Assembly (NCBI GenBank): GCA_001247695.2
Contig: LGRX02033498.1
Coordinates: 35,054 to 99,053, forward strand
Length of the DNA: 64,000 nt
Source of the DNA: Cymbomonas tetramitiformis
Taxonomy: Eukaryota; Chlorophyta; Pyramimonadophyceae; Pyramimonadales; Pyramimonadaceae
Direction: 5' to 3'
Under the pieces are notes generated by a model. It was given only the letters and a program-made list of their open reading frames with translations, made no database searches and had not been told where the DNA came from. Positions 23,216 to 33,179 of this stretch are shown here, piece after piece. Numbering within the stretch: position 1 is the stretch's first letter; each line of letters begins with the position of its first letter. The position numbers and the translations under genes are program-made.

Positions 23216-23960
23216 ATGCATGTCTCGTGGGCGCGTGAGATATGCAAATGATACGGTGAAGTTATTAGAAGTTGTGAGAAGTATCTAGAAGTTATTACTA
23301 GGCATCGAGAAGTGATATTTCACATCGGGTCACATTCGCGGGGCGTTGGGGAGCTAATTTCGTCTGTAAACTGACTGCAAAACAGAAAATGCATGTCTCG
23401 TGGGCGCGTGAGATATGCAAATGATACGGTGAAGTTATTAGAATTTATGAGAAGTATCTACAAGTTATTACTAGGCATCGAGAAGTGATATTTCACATCG
23501 GGTCACATTCGCGGGGCGTTGGGGAGCTAATTTCGTCTGTAAACTGACTGCAAAACAGAAAATGCATGTCTCGTGGGCGCGTGAGATATGCAAATGATAC
23601 GGTGAAGTTATTAGAAGTTGTGAGAAGTATCTAGAAGTTATTACTAGGCATCGAGAAGTGATATTTCACATCGGGTCACATTCACGGGGCGTTGGGGGGC
23701 TAATTTCGTCTGTAAACTGACTGCAACAACAGAAAATGCATGTCTCGTGGGCGCGTGAGATGTTGCACGTGATACGGAGAAGTTATTAGAAGTTGTGAGA
23801 AGTATTTAGAGGTCATACCTAGGCAATGAGAAGCGAAATTTCACATCGGGTCATATTCACGGGGTGCTGGGGAGCTAATTTCGTCTGTAAAAAGGGCTGC
23901 AAAGCAGAAATTGCATATATTGCGGGTGCGTGAGATGTAGCACGTGATACGGAGAAGTTA
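23216..23960. repeat. 173-bp subterminal array, left, about 4.3 units
   Basis: Units start at 23,216, 23,389, 23,562, 23,736 and about 23,911. They carry ATGCATGTCTCGTGGGCGCG, GATACGGTGAAGTTATTAGA and GAGCTAATTTCGTCTGTAAA. The same units occur inverted at 34,135-34,735. Such arrays are typical transposase-binding regions; that role is inferred. Confidence 0.85.
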
Positions 23961-24009
23961 TTCGAAGTATGTACAAGTCATAACAATATACACCGCAACA
24001 TGGCCGTAT

Positions 24010-24060
24010 CTACAATATATACAATATATACAATATATACAATATATACAATATATACAT
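24010..24060. repeat. 10-bp ACAATATATA tandem repeat
   Basis: About five units, lying between the left array and the stop codon of the transposase-like ORF. Confidence 0.85.
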
Positions 24061-24078
24061 CTACATAACACTAGAATC

Positions 24079-25635
24079 TCACAGAAGTGCCAACAACCGC
24101 TGATGCTCCCTCAGGGGTAGCATGTGCACATCCCCCCTCTTAACTAGGCGAACATCACATGCTAGTACGGCTTCACACGGAATCAAGCACTTCTTGCTAG
24201 TATCTAAGGTGTATGTATCTCGCACGTTTGGATCCGTCCACTCAAAGTATCTCCCCGAAATCACCGAGTCTCCAGGAGCAAATGTATGTCTATAGTCATC
24301 ACGGCGGATCCTCCCGCCGACCTCCGTGACACCAGACAACGCCTTCACCAAGTAGTAGGCATGCGATGCGTCCGTAGGATCCTTCTTCACCGCCATGATG
24401 CTACCACGCCGCACGGCTACACTCACACCCGCCGCATACTCCTCCACCATGCCGCGAATCCTCACGGCGGCCGCGCCCGTAGCCGGCCGCAACTCCACAT
24501 CTCTCCACGCATCCACGTGGGACGTCTCCAAGCATCCCTCCGAGTCCGGAATGGAGCGCACACACTCCGCATAACAATTCACACAATAGCATGTACGCTC
24601 ACGTACCATCAACTTCCCCTCGCCCTCCCCCCCCCTTACAGAATGCAAGCGCTGCGTCCCATCCACCGCCTGGTATGCTGCACCAGCATTGTGATCCACC
24701 GCATGCAATCCTCCCGCCTCCTCGTGCAGTGCGTCCTCTGGTACCAAGTAAAAAAACCGTTGATTGAAGCTCGCTCTTGCCTTGGCGTAACTGCTATCCG
24801 CACGTCGGCTCAATCTCTCGCAACAGAACGCATGCAGGTCTGCAGCGCAATTGATGCGGGCATACCACTTGTCACCCTCTGATATGACCGCCACCGCCGC
24901 TGCGTGCTTGACATGCGCCCCCGCCCCATCCTGCTCCCCCTTGGCATGCGCCGTCTCAAAGAAGTTCCGTTGGCAAGGTACACCTAATGACCACTCGTAT
25001 TTGCTATTCGCCACATCCGCAAACCCTGCCGCGCACTTATTTTGTCCCGCACAACCATCTGCCCACTCGTGGATAAACAAGGGCTTTGCGATCCCCCTCC
25101 CGATGAAGTAGTCTCTGATGATCAACTCCCGCATGTACTGAATGAAGCGGTGATCGTGCTTCCGGTCATCGCTCAACAAGTACACGTAATCCTTCACCGG
25201 CACTGGGTTCTCCGCGGTTGATTCCACCCCATCCACGGCCATACACGCATGTCTCCACACCACGCAGACTAATATGGTCGCCTGCTTCACCACCCAATGC
25301 AGACTTTGCACTTCTCGAGGAATGTTCAATGAATGATTCTCCGAGAAGTCAAACAAGAACACCGCATGTCCCAGTGGCAAATCCCTGACGCACGTCTGAA
25401 ACTGCCGCTGCTGGTGTAATGCCATGAAAGTGTGATATGCATATGGCCGCAGAAACGCGCAATCCCCGCAGCCTTCCAACTTCTTCCACGCCCATGCCTC
25501 CGGTTGCCCTGCGGTCGCGCTATTCACTAAGAAGTTCCCCTTGCACTGACAGTTTGGCGAGGCCCCCGGCTCGTGCCCCAGCAACAGCGCCTGCAACTTG
25601 GCGATCAAGGCGGCCAGCTTCGTCTTCTTCTGCAC
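24079..25635 (-). CDS. Transposase-like protein (DFSEN / DGCAGQNK / HAKGxxDGxG family)
   Basis: The 518 codons contain, in order, FDFSENHSL (about residue 95), SLHWVVKQAT (111-120), LLSDDRKHD (153-161), WADGCAGQNKCAAGFADV (191-208) and HAKGEQDGAGAHVKHAA (230-246). I recognise this motif series from a large, mostly unnamed family scattered through eukaryotes and often repeat-associated. The spaced acids D96, D193 and D236 could form a DDE-like catalytic site. A C-terminal region with CVNCYAEC follows. The first codon is GTG and the frame stays open upstream to the palindrome cassette at 25,681, so the true 5' end is probably further upstream. Position inside long inverted ends supports a mobilising role. 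Exact superfamily uncertain. Confidence 0.6.
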   Translation of the reverse strand: MQKKTKLAALIAKLQALLLGHEPGASPNCQCKGNFLVNSATAGQPEAWAWKKLEGCGDCAFLRPYAYHTFMALHQQRQFQTCVRDLPLGHAVFLFDFSENHSLNIPREVQSLHWVVKQATILVCVVWRHACMAVDGVESTAENPVPVKDYVYLLSDDRKHDHRFIQYMRELIIRDYFIGRGIAKPLFIHEWADGCAGQNKCAAGFADVANSKYEWSLGVPCQRNFFETAHAKGEQDGAGAHVKHAAAVAVISEGDKWYARINCAADLHAFCCERLSRRADSSYAKARASFNQRFFYLVPEDALHEEAGGLHAVDHNAGAAYQAVDGTQRLHSVRGGEGEGKLMVRERTCYCVNCYAECVRSIPDSEGCLETSHVDAWRDVELRPATGAAAVRIRGMVEEYAAGVSVAVRRGSIMAVKKDPTDASHAYYLVKALSGVTEVGGRIRRDDYRHTFAPGDSVISGRYFEWTDPNVRDTYTLDTSKKCLIPCEAVLACDVRLVKRGDVHMLPLREHQRLLALL

Positions 25636-25680
25636 AAACTGCAGTCGCCGAATCTCCTTATGGCTACTGCCCGGTGGTAT

Positions 25681-25898
25681 GGTACTGTCACAAGTACCAA
25701 AATGTATGCTTTATTATGGGCACTAGATGGGGTGTATGAGTCCCATGAAGGTTTTGAAAAATCATTTAGGACCCTTTTGAATTGTTATTGATGCTGAAAT
25801 GTACTCTCGTGAACTTTAGGTATGTGTATGTGCGGTGTGCTTTTGGGGGGTGTAACGCCATAAAATTAATTAAAATTTCTGGTACTGTCACAAGTACC
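25681..25898 (+). mobile_element. 200-bp cassette bounded by GGTACTGTCACAAGTACC palindromes
   Basis: Identical palindromes lie at 25,681-25,698 and 25,881-25,898, exactly 200 bp apart. The interior is related to the 20,280-20,498 cassette (CCTTTTGAATT, TGAAATGT, TTAATTAAAAT before the right boundary). It lies at the 5' side of the transposase-like ORF, whose reading frame runs into the left palindrome, so it may have split that gene. Confidence 0.6.
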
Positions 25899-26089
25899 AA
25901 GCGCGCGGTGACTTAAAAGGGCACGCTATGTGGCCACGAGGTGGCATGCATGATGTCAAATTTCATTATTGGGATGTATCCTAAGTGGTCGTCATGCGGT
26001 GTGCCATTTGAACGTCTTTAACGCCAGTATTGGGATTCGATAACACCCAAGGGTGTGATAAAATGGCCTCTCACCCTACATTCTGGGAA

Positions 26090-26340
26090 AATCAGAAGAC
26101 GTCTAGAAGACGTCTTCTGAACGTCTTATAGACGTCTTCGTAGAAATGATGTCTTCTGGTTTCCAGAAGACGTCTTCTGATGGGAACGTCTTCTGGAAAC
26201 CAGAAGACACTCTTCGGGGAAGACGTGCCGAAGATGTGCGGAATGTCTTCCGGATTTCGGAAGACATCTTCCCGGAAGACATGCAAAGGGCAGTCTTCCC
26301 GGAAGATAACCGGAAGATGTTCCGAATGTCTTCTGGGTCA
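26090..26340. repeat. CACTA subterminal repeats, left
   Basis: Many short AGAAGACGTCTTCTG-type motifs in both orientations. In En/Spm such motifs bind the element's own TNPA protein; here the role is inferred. Confidence 0.8.
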
Positions 26341-26636
26341 GAATACATTCTGACATGTGTTATCGACACATATGTGATGATTATGCAATTTGGCCACATA
26401 GCTACTTCATACCACACGTACGCTAGTCGCGTAATCACAGATGACATTCAGAAGGCGCACGGAAGACATGCGGAAGACATTCCAGGTTTCTTCCTAACAA
26501 CTTCAGGGTTGTCATCATGCTCTGTTGCTATGATACATAATATACGGCTAAGTTAATTGATAGGTCTATCTACACATACATGTACGATTGCATCTATTCA
26601 ACATACAAACCACTAAGTACGATGCCCGGCGTATTA

Positions 26637-28409
26637 TCATGATCGCCTCTTGCGTCTTGCACCTTTCGGTCGTGAACCATCATCGTCGATGCACTCGAAA
26701 AAGTCAGCCTTTAAATCAAATACCACCGCTGTCTTCATCACAGGATGTTTCTTGATTACAACTTGGTGCTCAATTTGAGCCGCCAGGATGAATGGATCAG
26801 TAGTGTCCCAAGGTGTCTCGGGATCATCCGGGTCGTATGTGTACACCACCTTTGCGGTATTGTCCGGCCCGTACTTCGAGTTTAGCTTGGCAAACCGTTT
26901 TGTCGTCGCTTGGTTGAATTCAGGGAACCACTTTCCCTTCACAAGAATGTACTCTTTCGCGGCCAAGTCGACCTTGTAGATGCTATCTACCATTGCGTAC
27001 CTGCGAGTTGGAGCCACAATTATACTCTATAGTAAGAATCCCCGAAGACGTCGAGAAGACACACAGAAGACATTCGGTACATATTCTGCGCACTTTCACC
27101 AAAACGTAATGCACGGACGCACCGGTCAGTCTCGATTTCCTCGCCTTCGTTTGATGTTTTCTCCAGAGAAAAAGGCTCGGAAGTAACGTTGACAAGTTTT
27201 CTTCGTCTTGTCCTGAGCTGCCGTGCGATAGCAAACTCCTCGAACCACGACCGAGCCGAAAGATTGACACACGTGAGGAGGCCCTTCGACGAGTGCCGCT
27301 TCATTCTCCGTGAATGGTCTCCCCAGCCAGACCTTGGGGTCGCTACCGTGCATATGCAGCGGCACATCCATCAGGCGAGACGCTCCGGCTCGTGCGCCGT
27401 GACTTCTCCGAACAGAATGGTTTTCCCTGCGAATGTATACGTGCACAGTGTCAGGACATGTATTTACCGAAGACGTGCGGAAGATGCCTGGAAGATATAC
27501 AACACGTCTTCCAAGCATCTTATGGGTTTGATTTCTTACTTACCTCTTGCAGTAGGTGACGTAGGCGTCGAATTTTGCCTTCAACTTGCGGTATTGGGGC
27601 ACGTTGCCATGCATCCACAGCTCCAGCGCTTTCGTTTCAGCGCGGGAGAGTACATGGCGCTTGCCTTGTGTTCCCAAAACCACGGTGTTCGGCGCCCTCA
27701 ACGGTGCGGTGGCCAAGAACGGGAGCACGGGTGGCCGGGTGGGATTGGTGGTTGCCTCCCGCCGGCGACGAAGTACCAAGATTAACCCTCGCACCACATG
27801 TACCATCCGGTACCGCCCGAAGCCTTGCATAACACTCTGAACCGGATATGCATTGTTCTTCACCCACCTTCGAATCTTCCCGTTGAATGATTCGAACACG
27901 TACATCCATGTCCCCCGTATTGGACCATACATGAGGAGTTGGTCGGGGAAGTGGGAAAGCAAATGCGTGTTGATGACCAGCCAGTCAGGTGAGCCATCGC
28001 GCTCGAGTGACTTGAAGAACTCATCCACCAGATTTTGAAGCTTAGGAACATCCTGCAAAATCACCAAATAAAAGGCAATTAGGGAAGACGTGCGGAATGT
28101 ACTTAGAACGTATTCGGGGTGTCTTCCAGATGTCTTCCGTACCTTACAGTCTACAAGCTCCGAAGTGAGCTCTCTCGTTATGACCGTCAACTGCCCGATC
28201 AAGTCTTCAAGCATGTTTTTCGAGTAGCCCTCGTCTCTATCCCAAGACGCTAGCACGCTCATGATGCCCGCTTGTAGCATTTTCAACGCCTCGTGACACT
28301 TGAGCGTCTTCGGTCCGGTGTTCGTGCCGTTCGGACGCAACATCTTCTTATGGCCTTGCCCCCATTTGACCATTGTGATTTGTGATGACCATTTGTAATT
28401 AATTAGCAA
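26637..28409 (-). CDS. CACTA transposon protein with DUF4218 and DUF4216 domains, spliced
   Basis: Exons read on the minus strand. 28,409-28,143 and 28,052-27,544 are separated by a 90-bp in-frame intron that keeps reading open. The next exon starts at 27,426 (the AG|GTAAGT donor at 27,544 joins to give CKRENHS). The last exon is 27,000-26,637. The DUF4218-type segment is NTHLLSHFPDQLLMYGPIRG, then TWMYVFESFNGKIRRWVKN. The DUF4216-type segment is MVDSIYKVDLAAKEYILVKG, then DPFILAAQI. These domains form the C-terminal half of plant CACTA transposases. The exact donor before 27,000 is unclear. Introns are made of the GAAGAC repeats found at the element ends. The catalytic N-terminal half is absent. 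Confidence 0.7.
27008..27090. repeat. Direct repeat of 29,095-29,175 inside the CACTA element
   Basis: Both contain ACTCTATAGTAAGAATCCCC followed by GAAGACGTCGAGAAGACACA and ACATTCGGTACATATTC. The copies are nearly identical, so one is a recent internal duplication. Confidence 0.8.
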
Positions 28410-28464
28410 TAATCAAGATTGTTGCATTTGTTGAAATTGAAGGGAAAATGCGAAAGTGCAATTT

Positions 28465-28960
28465 TACATATGTCATTTTGCTCTACGTTAGATTTCCAAA
28501 TTTTCAATCTCAACTAATTTTGATCTACGTTAGTTTTCTGATTTCAGTTTTTGGAATGCTTGATTTCAGATTTTTTTACATTTGTCATTTTGCTCTACGT
28601 TAGATTTCCGATTTTCAATTTTGGCTAATTTGGCTCTATGTTGGATGTCAGTTTTCAGTTTTTGGAATGCTCCATTTCAGACTTTTGCATTTGTCATTTT
28701 GCTCTATGTTAGATTTTCCAAATTTCAATTTTGGCTGATTTTGCTCTACGTTAGATTTCAGGTTTCAGTTTTTTGAATGCTTGATTTCAGATTTTACAAA
28801 CCAATTTCAGATTTTTGTATTTGTCATTTTGCTCCACATTAGATTTCCGATTTTCAGTTTTGGCTGATTTTGCTCTACGGTGGATTTCAGATTTCAGTTT
28901 TGGAATGCTTGATTTCAGATTCTGCTATTGTCATTTTGCTCTACGTTAGATTTCCAAATT
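28465..28960. repeat. AT-rich tandem repeats, about 4-5 units
   Basis: Units of CATTTGTCATTTTGCTCTAC, GTTAGATTTCC and TTTTTGGAATGCTTGATTTC recur every ~115-140 bases. A run of CCGATATGCACCCTATATAT-type repeats (22-24 bp) follows at 28,965-29,085. This is where the missing transposase exons would be expected. Confidence 0.8.
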
Positions 28961-29700
28961 GTATCGGTCGATATGCAGCCGATATATCACCCGATATGCA
29001 CCCTATATATCAGCCGATATGCATCCCATACATCAGCGCCCATATATCAACCGATATGCACCCTATATACCAGCCGATATATCAGCCGTTGCGGGTTGGA
29101 CCCACAATACTCTATAGTAAGAATCCCCGAAGACGTCGAGAAGACACACAGAAGACATTCGGTACATATTCGATACACTTCAAGACGGTACACTTCAAGA
29201 CCTCCGGCTTGGATTGACGGAAGACCTCCGCCGCGGATTCGGGGGGGGTTAGTGAGCATCGCTCGTTTGAAGGACGACATTTTGGTCTTTGGGGGCGCTT
29301 CCCCCTTTTGGAGATGCGCGGCACGTTTACTTCCCATTCTATCTCCTATACAAAGGACACTTGGCCAAGGTAGTGCGGAGGGCATCCTGAAGACAAACAC
29401 TCAGAAGACGTTCAGAAGTTGCTCAGAAGACACGCGGAAGACATCTCCCGACATCTTCCGGACGTCTTCTTGACTGTGCTTGCGGAAGATACCCCAGATA
29501 CCTTCTGTACATCTTCCAGACACCTTCGGGGAATATACGTCTTCCTGAACCCAGAAGAGGTGCGGAAGACACGCGGAAGACACGCGGAAGACACGCAGAA
29601 GACACGCGGAAGACATTTTTTTGACATCTTCCGGACGTCTTCTTGACTGTGCTTGCGGAAGATACCCCAGATATCTTCTGTACATCTTCCGGTTGTCTTA

Positions 29701-29908
29701 GAGATGTCTTTGAGGAAGACATGTCTTCTGGAAATCTGCAACTTGTAGAAGTTCCACCGAACGTCTTAACACCCCTCTTAGGGGCGTCTTCCTCATTTTT
29801 TTGACGATCTTCTACGCGTCTTCTGAATGACCTAGGGGTGTTAAGACGTTCATGGAACTTCTACAAGTTGCAGATTTCCAGAAGACATGTCTTCCTCAAA
29901 GACATCTC
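29701..29908. repeat. 75-bp inverted repeat within the CACTA element
   Basis: 29,701-29,775 and 29,834-29,908 are nearly perfect inverse copies with a 58-bp spacer. The arms contain GGAAATCTGCAACTTGTAGA and CGTCTTAACACCCCT. A transcript would form a long hairpin. It may be a nested MITE or an RNA-silencing trigger. Confidence 0.8.
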
Positions 29909-30099
29909 TGGAGGGTAACAAGATGCACAGAAGATATCTGGGGTATCTTCCGAATGTTTTTTGGGTGTTTTTGTATTTTTTGAAAAAAAAACTATAAAAA
30001 ATCGCGAAAAAACAAAAAAACATATAAGGTGCGCAATATTGGGCAAAACCGTACTGTGAAGGTAGAATTGCAAAAAAACAAGTGGTTTGTTCGGGAGAG

Positions 30100-30690
30100 G
30101 GTCAAACGTACCAAGTTACTAAGTTAAAACGGCCGCCTAATTTGGTAGAAGAAACTGCTCTTGTTTTAGAGCACCATCGCTCCTAGCAACGGTCGAAGAG
30201 TCGATCACGCGCGCAGTGAGTCGCGTGAGACGTGATGACTGCACGATACCGCGGATAGCAAACCCGGAAAATCTGCCAGCGCTGCGCTGCGCTGGTGTGG
30301 CGCAGGCGTGTGGTCGCGGTCGTGGTCAGGCGTCATCGTCATACTCATCGTCAGCTAGCATAGCATTAGCATCGCATCGCATCGCATCGCATCGTCAGGC
30401 CCAGCGCAGGGGAGTGAGCACGAGCACCGCACCGCACATCGACATGACCGTTCGAGTTTGAATTTTATTTAACGTTGAAGTGAAATTTGCATCTACCACT
30501 TTTACACCTGCATCCAACTCAATTCCACCGCAGCCTCGTTTTCCGCGGACTGCTGCTGGGTGAAGTGGTCCTTTTAAAATAGTTCGTCTAACAGAAAAAC
30601 GTTGCACAACGCAATACTTCAATAGTGATTGCGGGTGCTTTTCGTGCCTTGGTTTTTTTACGCGCACTTCGGCGTGCTTAGCGTCTAATT
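30100..30690. other. CACTA interior without a recognised gene
   Basis: It carries a GCATC short tandem repeat (about 30,370-30,396) and mixed sequence. No family resemblance. It is probably captured host DNA, as the following tRNA-like gene suggests. Confidence 0.35.
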
Positions 30691-30692
30691 GA

Positions 30693-30764
30693 GGTGTGAA
30701 CGAGACATGTGTTCTCGCTCGTCCTTTGGACGAGATGATGTTGGTTCGATTCCAACTCACACCA
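30693..30764 (+). tRNA. Unusual tRNA-like gene, anticodon loop CCTTTGG
   Basis: All four stems pair perfectly: acceptor GGTGTGA/TCACACC, D stem GAGA/TCTC, anticodon stem CTCGT/ACGAG, T stem GTTGG/CCAAC with loop TTCGATT. GGTTCGATTCC is a good B box. Departures from a normal tRNA are A instead of U at position 8, a D loop without GG, and C instead of U at position 33. Read literally the anticodon is TTT (Lys). It could be a divergent tRNA, an organelle-derived copy or a tRNA-like RNA. It lies inside the CACTA element. Confidence 0.45.
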
Positions 30765-30820
30765 CTAGGCCTTTTTGTTTTCCTTCGGTAATCTTGTATT
30801 TCGTCTCGTACTATTTTTGC

Positions 30821-31330
30821 GCTTTACTAACCTTTGGTTTTGCGTTGCGCTTTGTTTTTCAGATCGGCTGAAAATGACCTAGTCCAAAAGGTAAATTTTC
30901 AGCCCAACCTCAACACCACAAGTAAAGGTATTTGCTCTATCATCCCCTAGTGTCACACCCAGAAAATACTGCCTTTATGCGTTGTGTTTTTCCGCTTTAC
31001 TAACCTTTGGTTTTGAGTTGCGCTTTGTTTTTCAGATCGGCTGAAAATGAGCAAGTGGGAAAAGCGCATTTTCAGCCCATCGCCCACAACTAGAAGAGTA
31101 AAGGTACTTACCTTACCCTTCCTAGGAATTTGTGCTTGTATTCATTGTGTGTTTTCACTCTACTAAGTGTTGGTATTTTGGTGTGCGTTGTTTTTCAGAT
31201 CGGTTAAAAACGAGCGAGTGGAAAACCCATGTTTTTGCGTGGTCCAAGACCTATGCCATGTGTGCATGTTAGTTGAACATCGTTTCTAGGTAATTAGAAT
31301 AGTTGTTTAGAACATGAATGTGAAGTAGTT
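30821..31330 (+). repeat. Three tandem ~173-bp units resembling intron-exon-intron modules
   Basis: Each unit has a branch-point-like CTTTACTAAC or a variant, a T-rich tract ending TTTTTCAG, then ATCGGCTGAAAATGA (units 1 and 2). An inverse ATTTTCAGCC follows, forming a 10-11-bp stem in those two units. A GTAAAGGTA-type donor-like sequence comes next. Unit 3 is diverged and its stem decayed. Possible meanings are tandem small hairpin RNAs processed from introns, or a repeated microexon. No protein product is evident. Confidence 0.5.
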
Positions 31331-31616
31331 CTAGACACTTAGCTAGTTAGGATAATAATATGCGTGGCCCTCCTTATGATTAGATTCTTGATTGAAAAGC
31401 AAAATTGTTAAAGCAATTTTAGTCTCCAAAGCATCTTAGCCTTCCACACAAACAAATCATCTCTTGTCGTGTATCAAACATTGAGAATATGTTTGTTAAG
31501 GATGGCGAGAAGTGTATTATGCCATACATCTTGTTTGCACTCATCCTTCTTGCAAACTTATTTCAGCCTAAAAATATTCCTCGCGAATGCGTATACGAAT
31601 GTTGAAATTTATTAGA

Positions 31617-32107
31617 CATGCAGAAGGCATTCAGAAGATATCTTCTGAACGTCTTCTGCATGACTTCTGTACATCTTCTGAATTCCGGAAGATGTCTTCT
31701 AGACGTCTTCTGGGTTCCAGAAGATATCTAGAAGACATCCAGAAGACGTCTTCTATGCGTCTTCTAATGTCTACCATCTTCTGAGTTTCAGAAGACGTCC
31801 AGAAGATCTTCGGGGAAGATGTACAGAAGACGCCCAAAAGATATCAAGAAGACGTCTTCCGGGATTCAGAAGATGTACAGAAGTTATGCAGAAGACGTCC
31901 ATAAGATAACTTCTGGATGTCTTCCGGGAAGATCTTCTGCACGTCTTCTGGAAACCAGAAGATGGTAGACATTAGAATGCGCGCCGAAGACGTCTTCTGG
32001 ACGTCTTTTGGGTGTCTTCTGGACCCAGAAGACGTCTCAGAAGACGTCAAGAAGACGTTCAGAAGACGTTCAGAAGACGCGTCTTCTGGTTTTCCCAGAA
32101 TGTAGGG
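31617..32107. repeat. CACTA subterminal repeats, right
   Basis: Dense AGAAGACGTCTTCTG-type motifs in both orientations up to the right terminal inverted repeat. Short open frames rich in RRLED or KTSSG are artefacts of these motifs. Confidence 0.8.
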
Positions 32108-32110
32108 TCA

Positions 32111-33179
32111 GCATTTTTTGTAGTAATATCGGGAGCGGTTTCGTACTTAAGTTCCATGTGTAGAGTCCAAGTACGGCAACTTCTCATGCATGTAAATGTT
32201 CGGGGGCTCTCTAAGAGCCTATCGGTCTACTGTGCAATGCAGGAAAGGAACCTAGTTCAGTCCTACAAAGAAATACATTGCTGTAAGCATGGTATTATCG
32301 GAATCGGATCTTTTTAATTACTCTTTTTGGTCAAGTTGCCTAACAGCCACAGAGGTGCCTGCAATGTATGACAAATTTAAACTCAACCCCGAGAGCTTGC
32401 ACAGCTCTCTACTTAAGGTAACTCGTCCTTACCATGCCACTTCATGTGTTCAGTCATTTGCTGACTGCAACAACCAATCAGCTGGGATCTGTCATCAGTA
32501 CTTAAATGTTTCTGACTGTCACCTCCCAAGTCTCTCATTTGAATACTCACAGATCTGCTGATGTGACTGTATAACTGAGGTCCTCCTCGATTCCCTCCAG
32601 TTATGTTCGACTGATCGAATCCTAAATGGTTTCCCACCAATTCTCTCAAGTCTGATCTGCTGTAGGTGCAGATATTCAAATGTCACATTTGAGTCAGTCA
32701 CTTCTGTCGGTCACCTTTGTCAATTCTGCCAGTCACCTGTGTCATTCGGTCATGCTGGTGACTGTCATCATTTCCGGTTGGTGACTGTCATCGTTTCTGT
32801 CACTCGTCATTCTGACACGCCTGTCTCTCGTACTGACTCGTGATGTACCCTAGTACAACTCTCCCCCCCTTTTAGGCGCGCCTACGTCCTCGCTAGGCTG
32901 TCCGGCCCGTATATACATTGTCTGAGGTTTGAGCATGCACTTGTGACAAGAGTCGAGCTACTAAGCTCTCGGTTCTTGGGTTCCGTGCCCCCCAGTCCTC
33001 GGGTCTGGGTCCCCTTCTGCTTGCTAGGTTTTCCAAAGGCCCTCACCGCCTCACGCTGCCAACGCTCAGACAGATTGGTACGATGGTAATTCCCCAGCTT
33101 GCAGGTCTTCTGCAATCTCTGCGCCCCGAAGCTAGCAGGCCTCGGTATCTTGCGGCTCCGTCGCGTACGGGTAGTATTC
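32111..33179. other. Large-transposon interior, no gene recognised
   Basis: Between the CACTA element and the RING-CH ORF. It contains repeated GTCACTTCTGTCGGTCACC-like and GGTGACTGTCATCATTTCC motifs at 32,690-32,860. A minus frame at 33,115-32,882 (77 codons, basic) is unrecognised; it could be a 5' exon of the transposase-like gene, but there is no evidence for a join. Confidence 0.35.

Larger units (their letters stand above)
26074..32107. mobile_element. CACTA-like (En/Spm) transposon, 6,034 bp, nested
   Basis: Both ends begin CCCTACATTCTGGGAAAA followed by T/C and CAGAAGACG. The 3-bp sequence TCA directly flanks both ends (26,071-26,073 and 32,108-32,110), the target-duplication length of CACTA elements. 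The subterminal regions (about 26,090-26,340 and 31,617-32,107) are packed with GAAGAC/GTCTTC motifs in both orientations, as in En/Spm. It encodes DUF4218 and DUF4216 domains on the minus strand. No transposase core (Transposase_21) was found, so it is probably not autonomous. Confidence 0.85.

Noticed and set aside
23216..23960. CRISPR-like array
   Set aside because: The units are 173 bp head-to-tail tandem copies without unique spacers, in a eukaryotic transposon end.
20280..25898. Helitron ends for the hairpin-bounded cassettes
   Set aside because: Helitrons have a TC 5' end and a single 3' hairpin before CTRR. Here both ends carry the same palindrome.
31587..32105. Short frames of RRLED/KTSS-type peptides
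   Set aside because: They arise from GAAGAC/GTCTTC motif repetition in the CACTA subterminal region.
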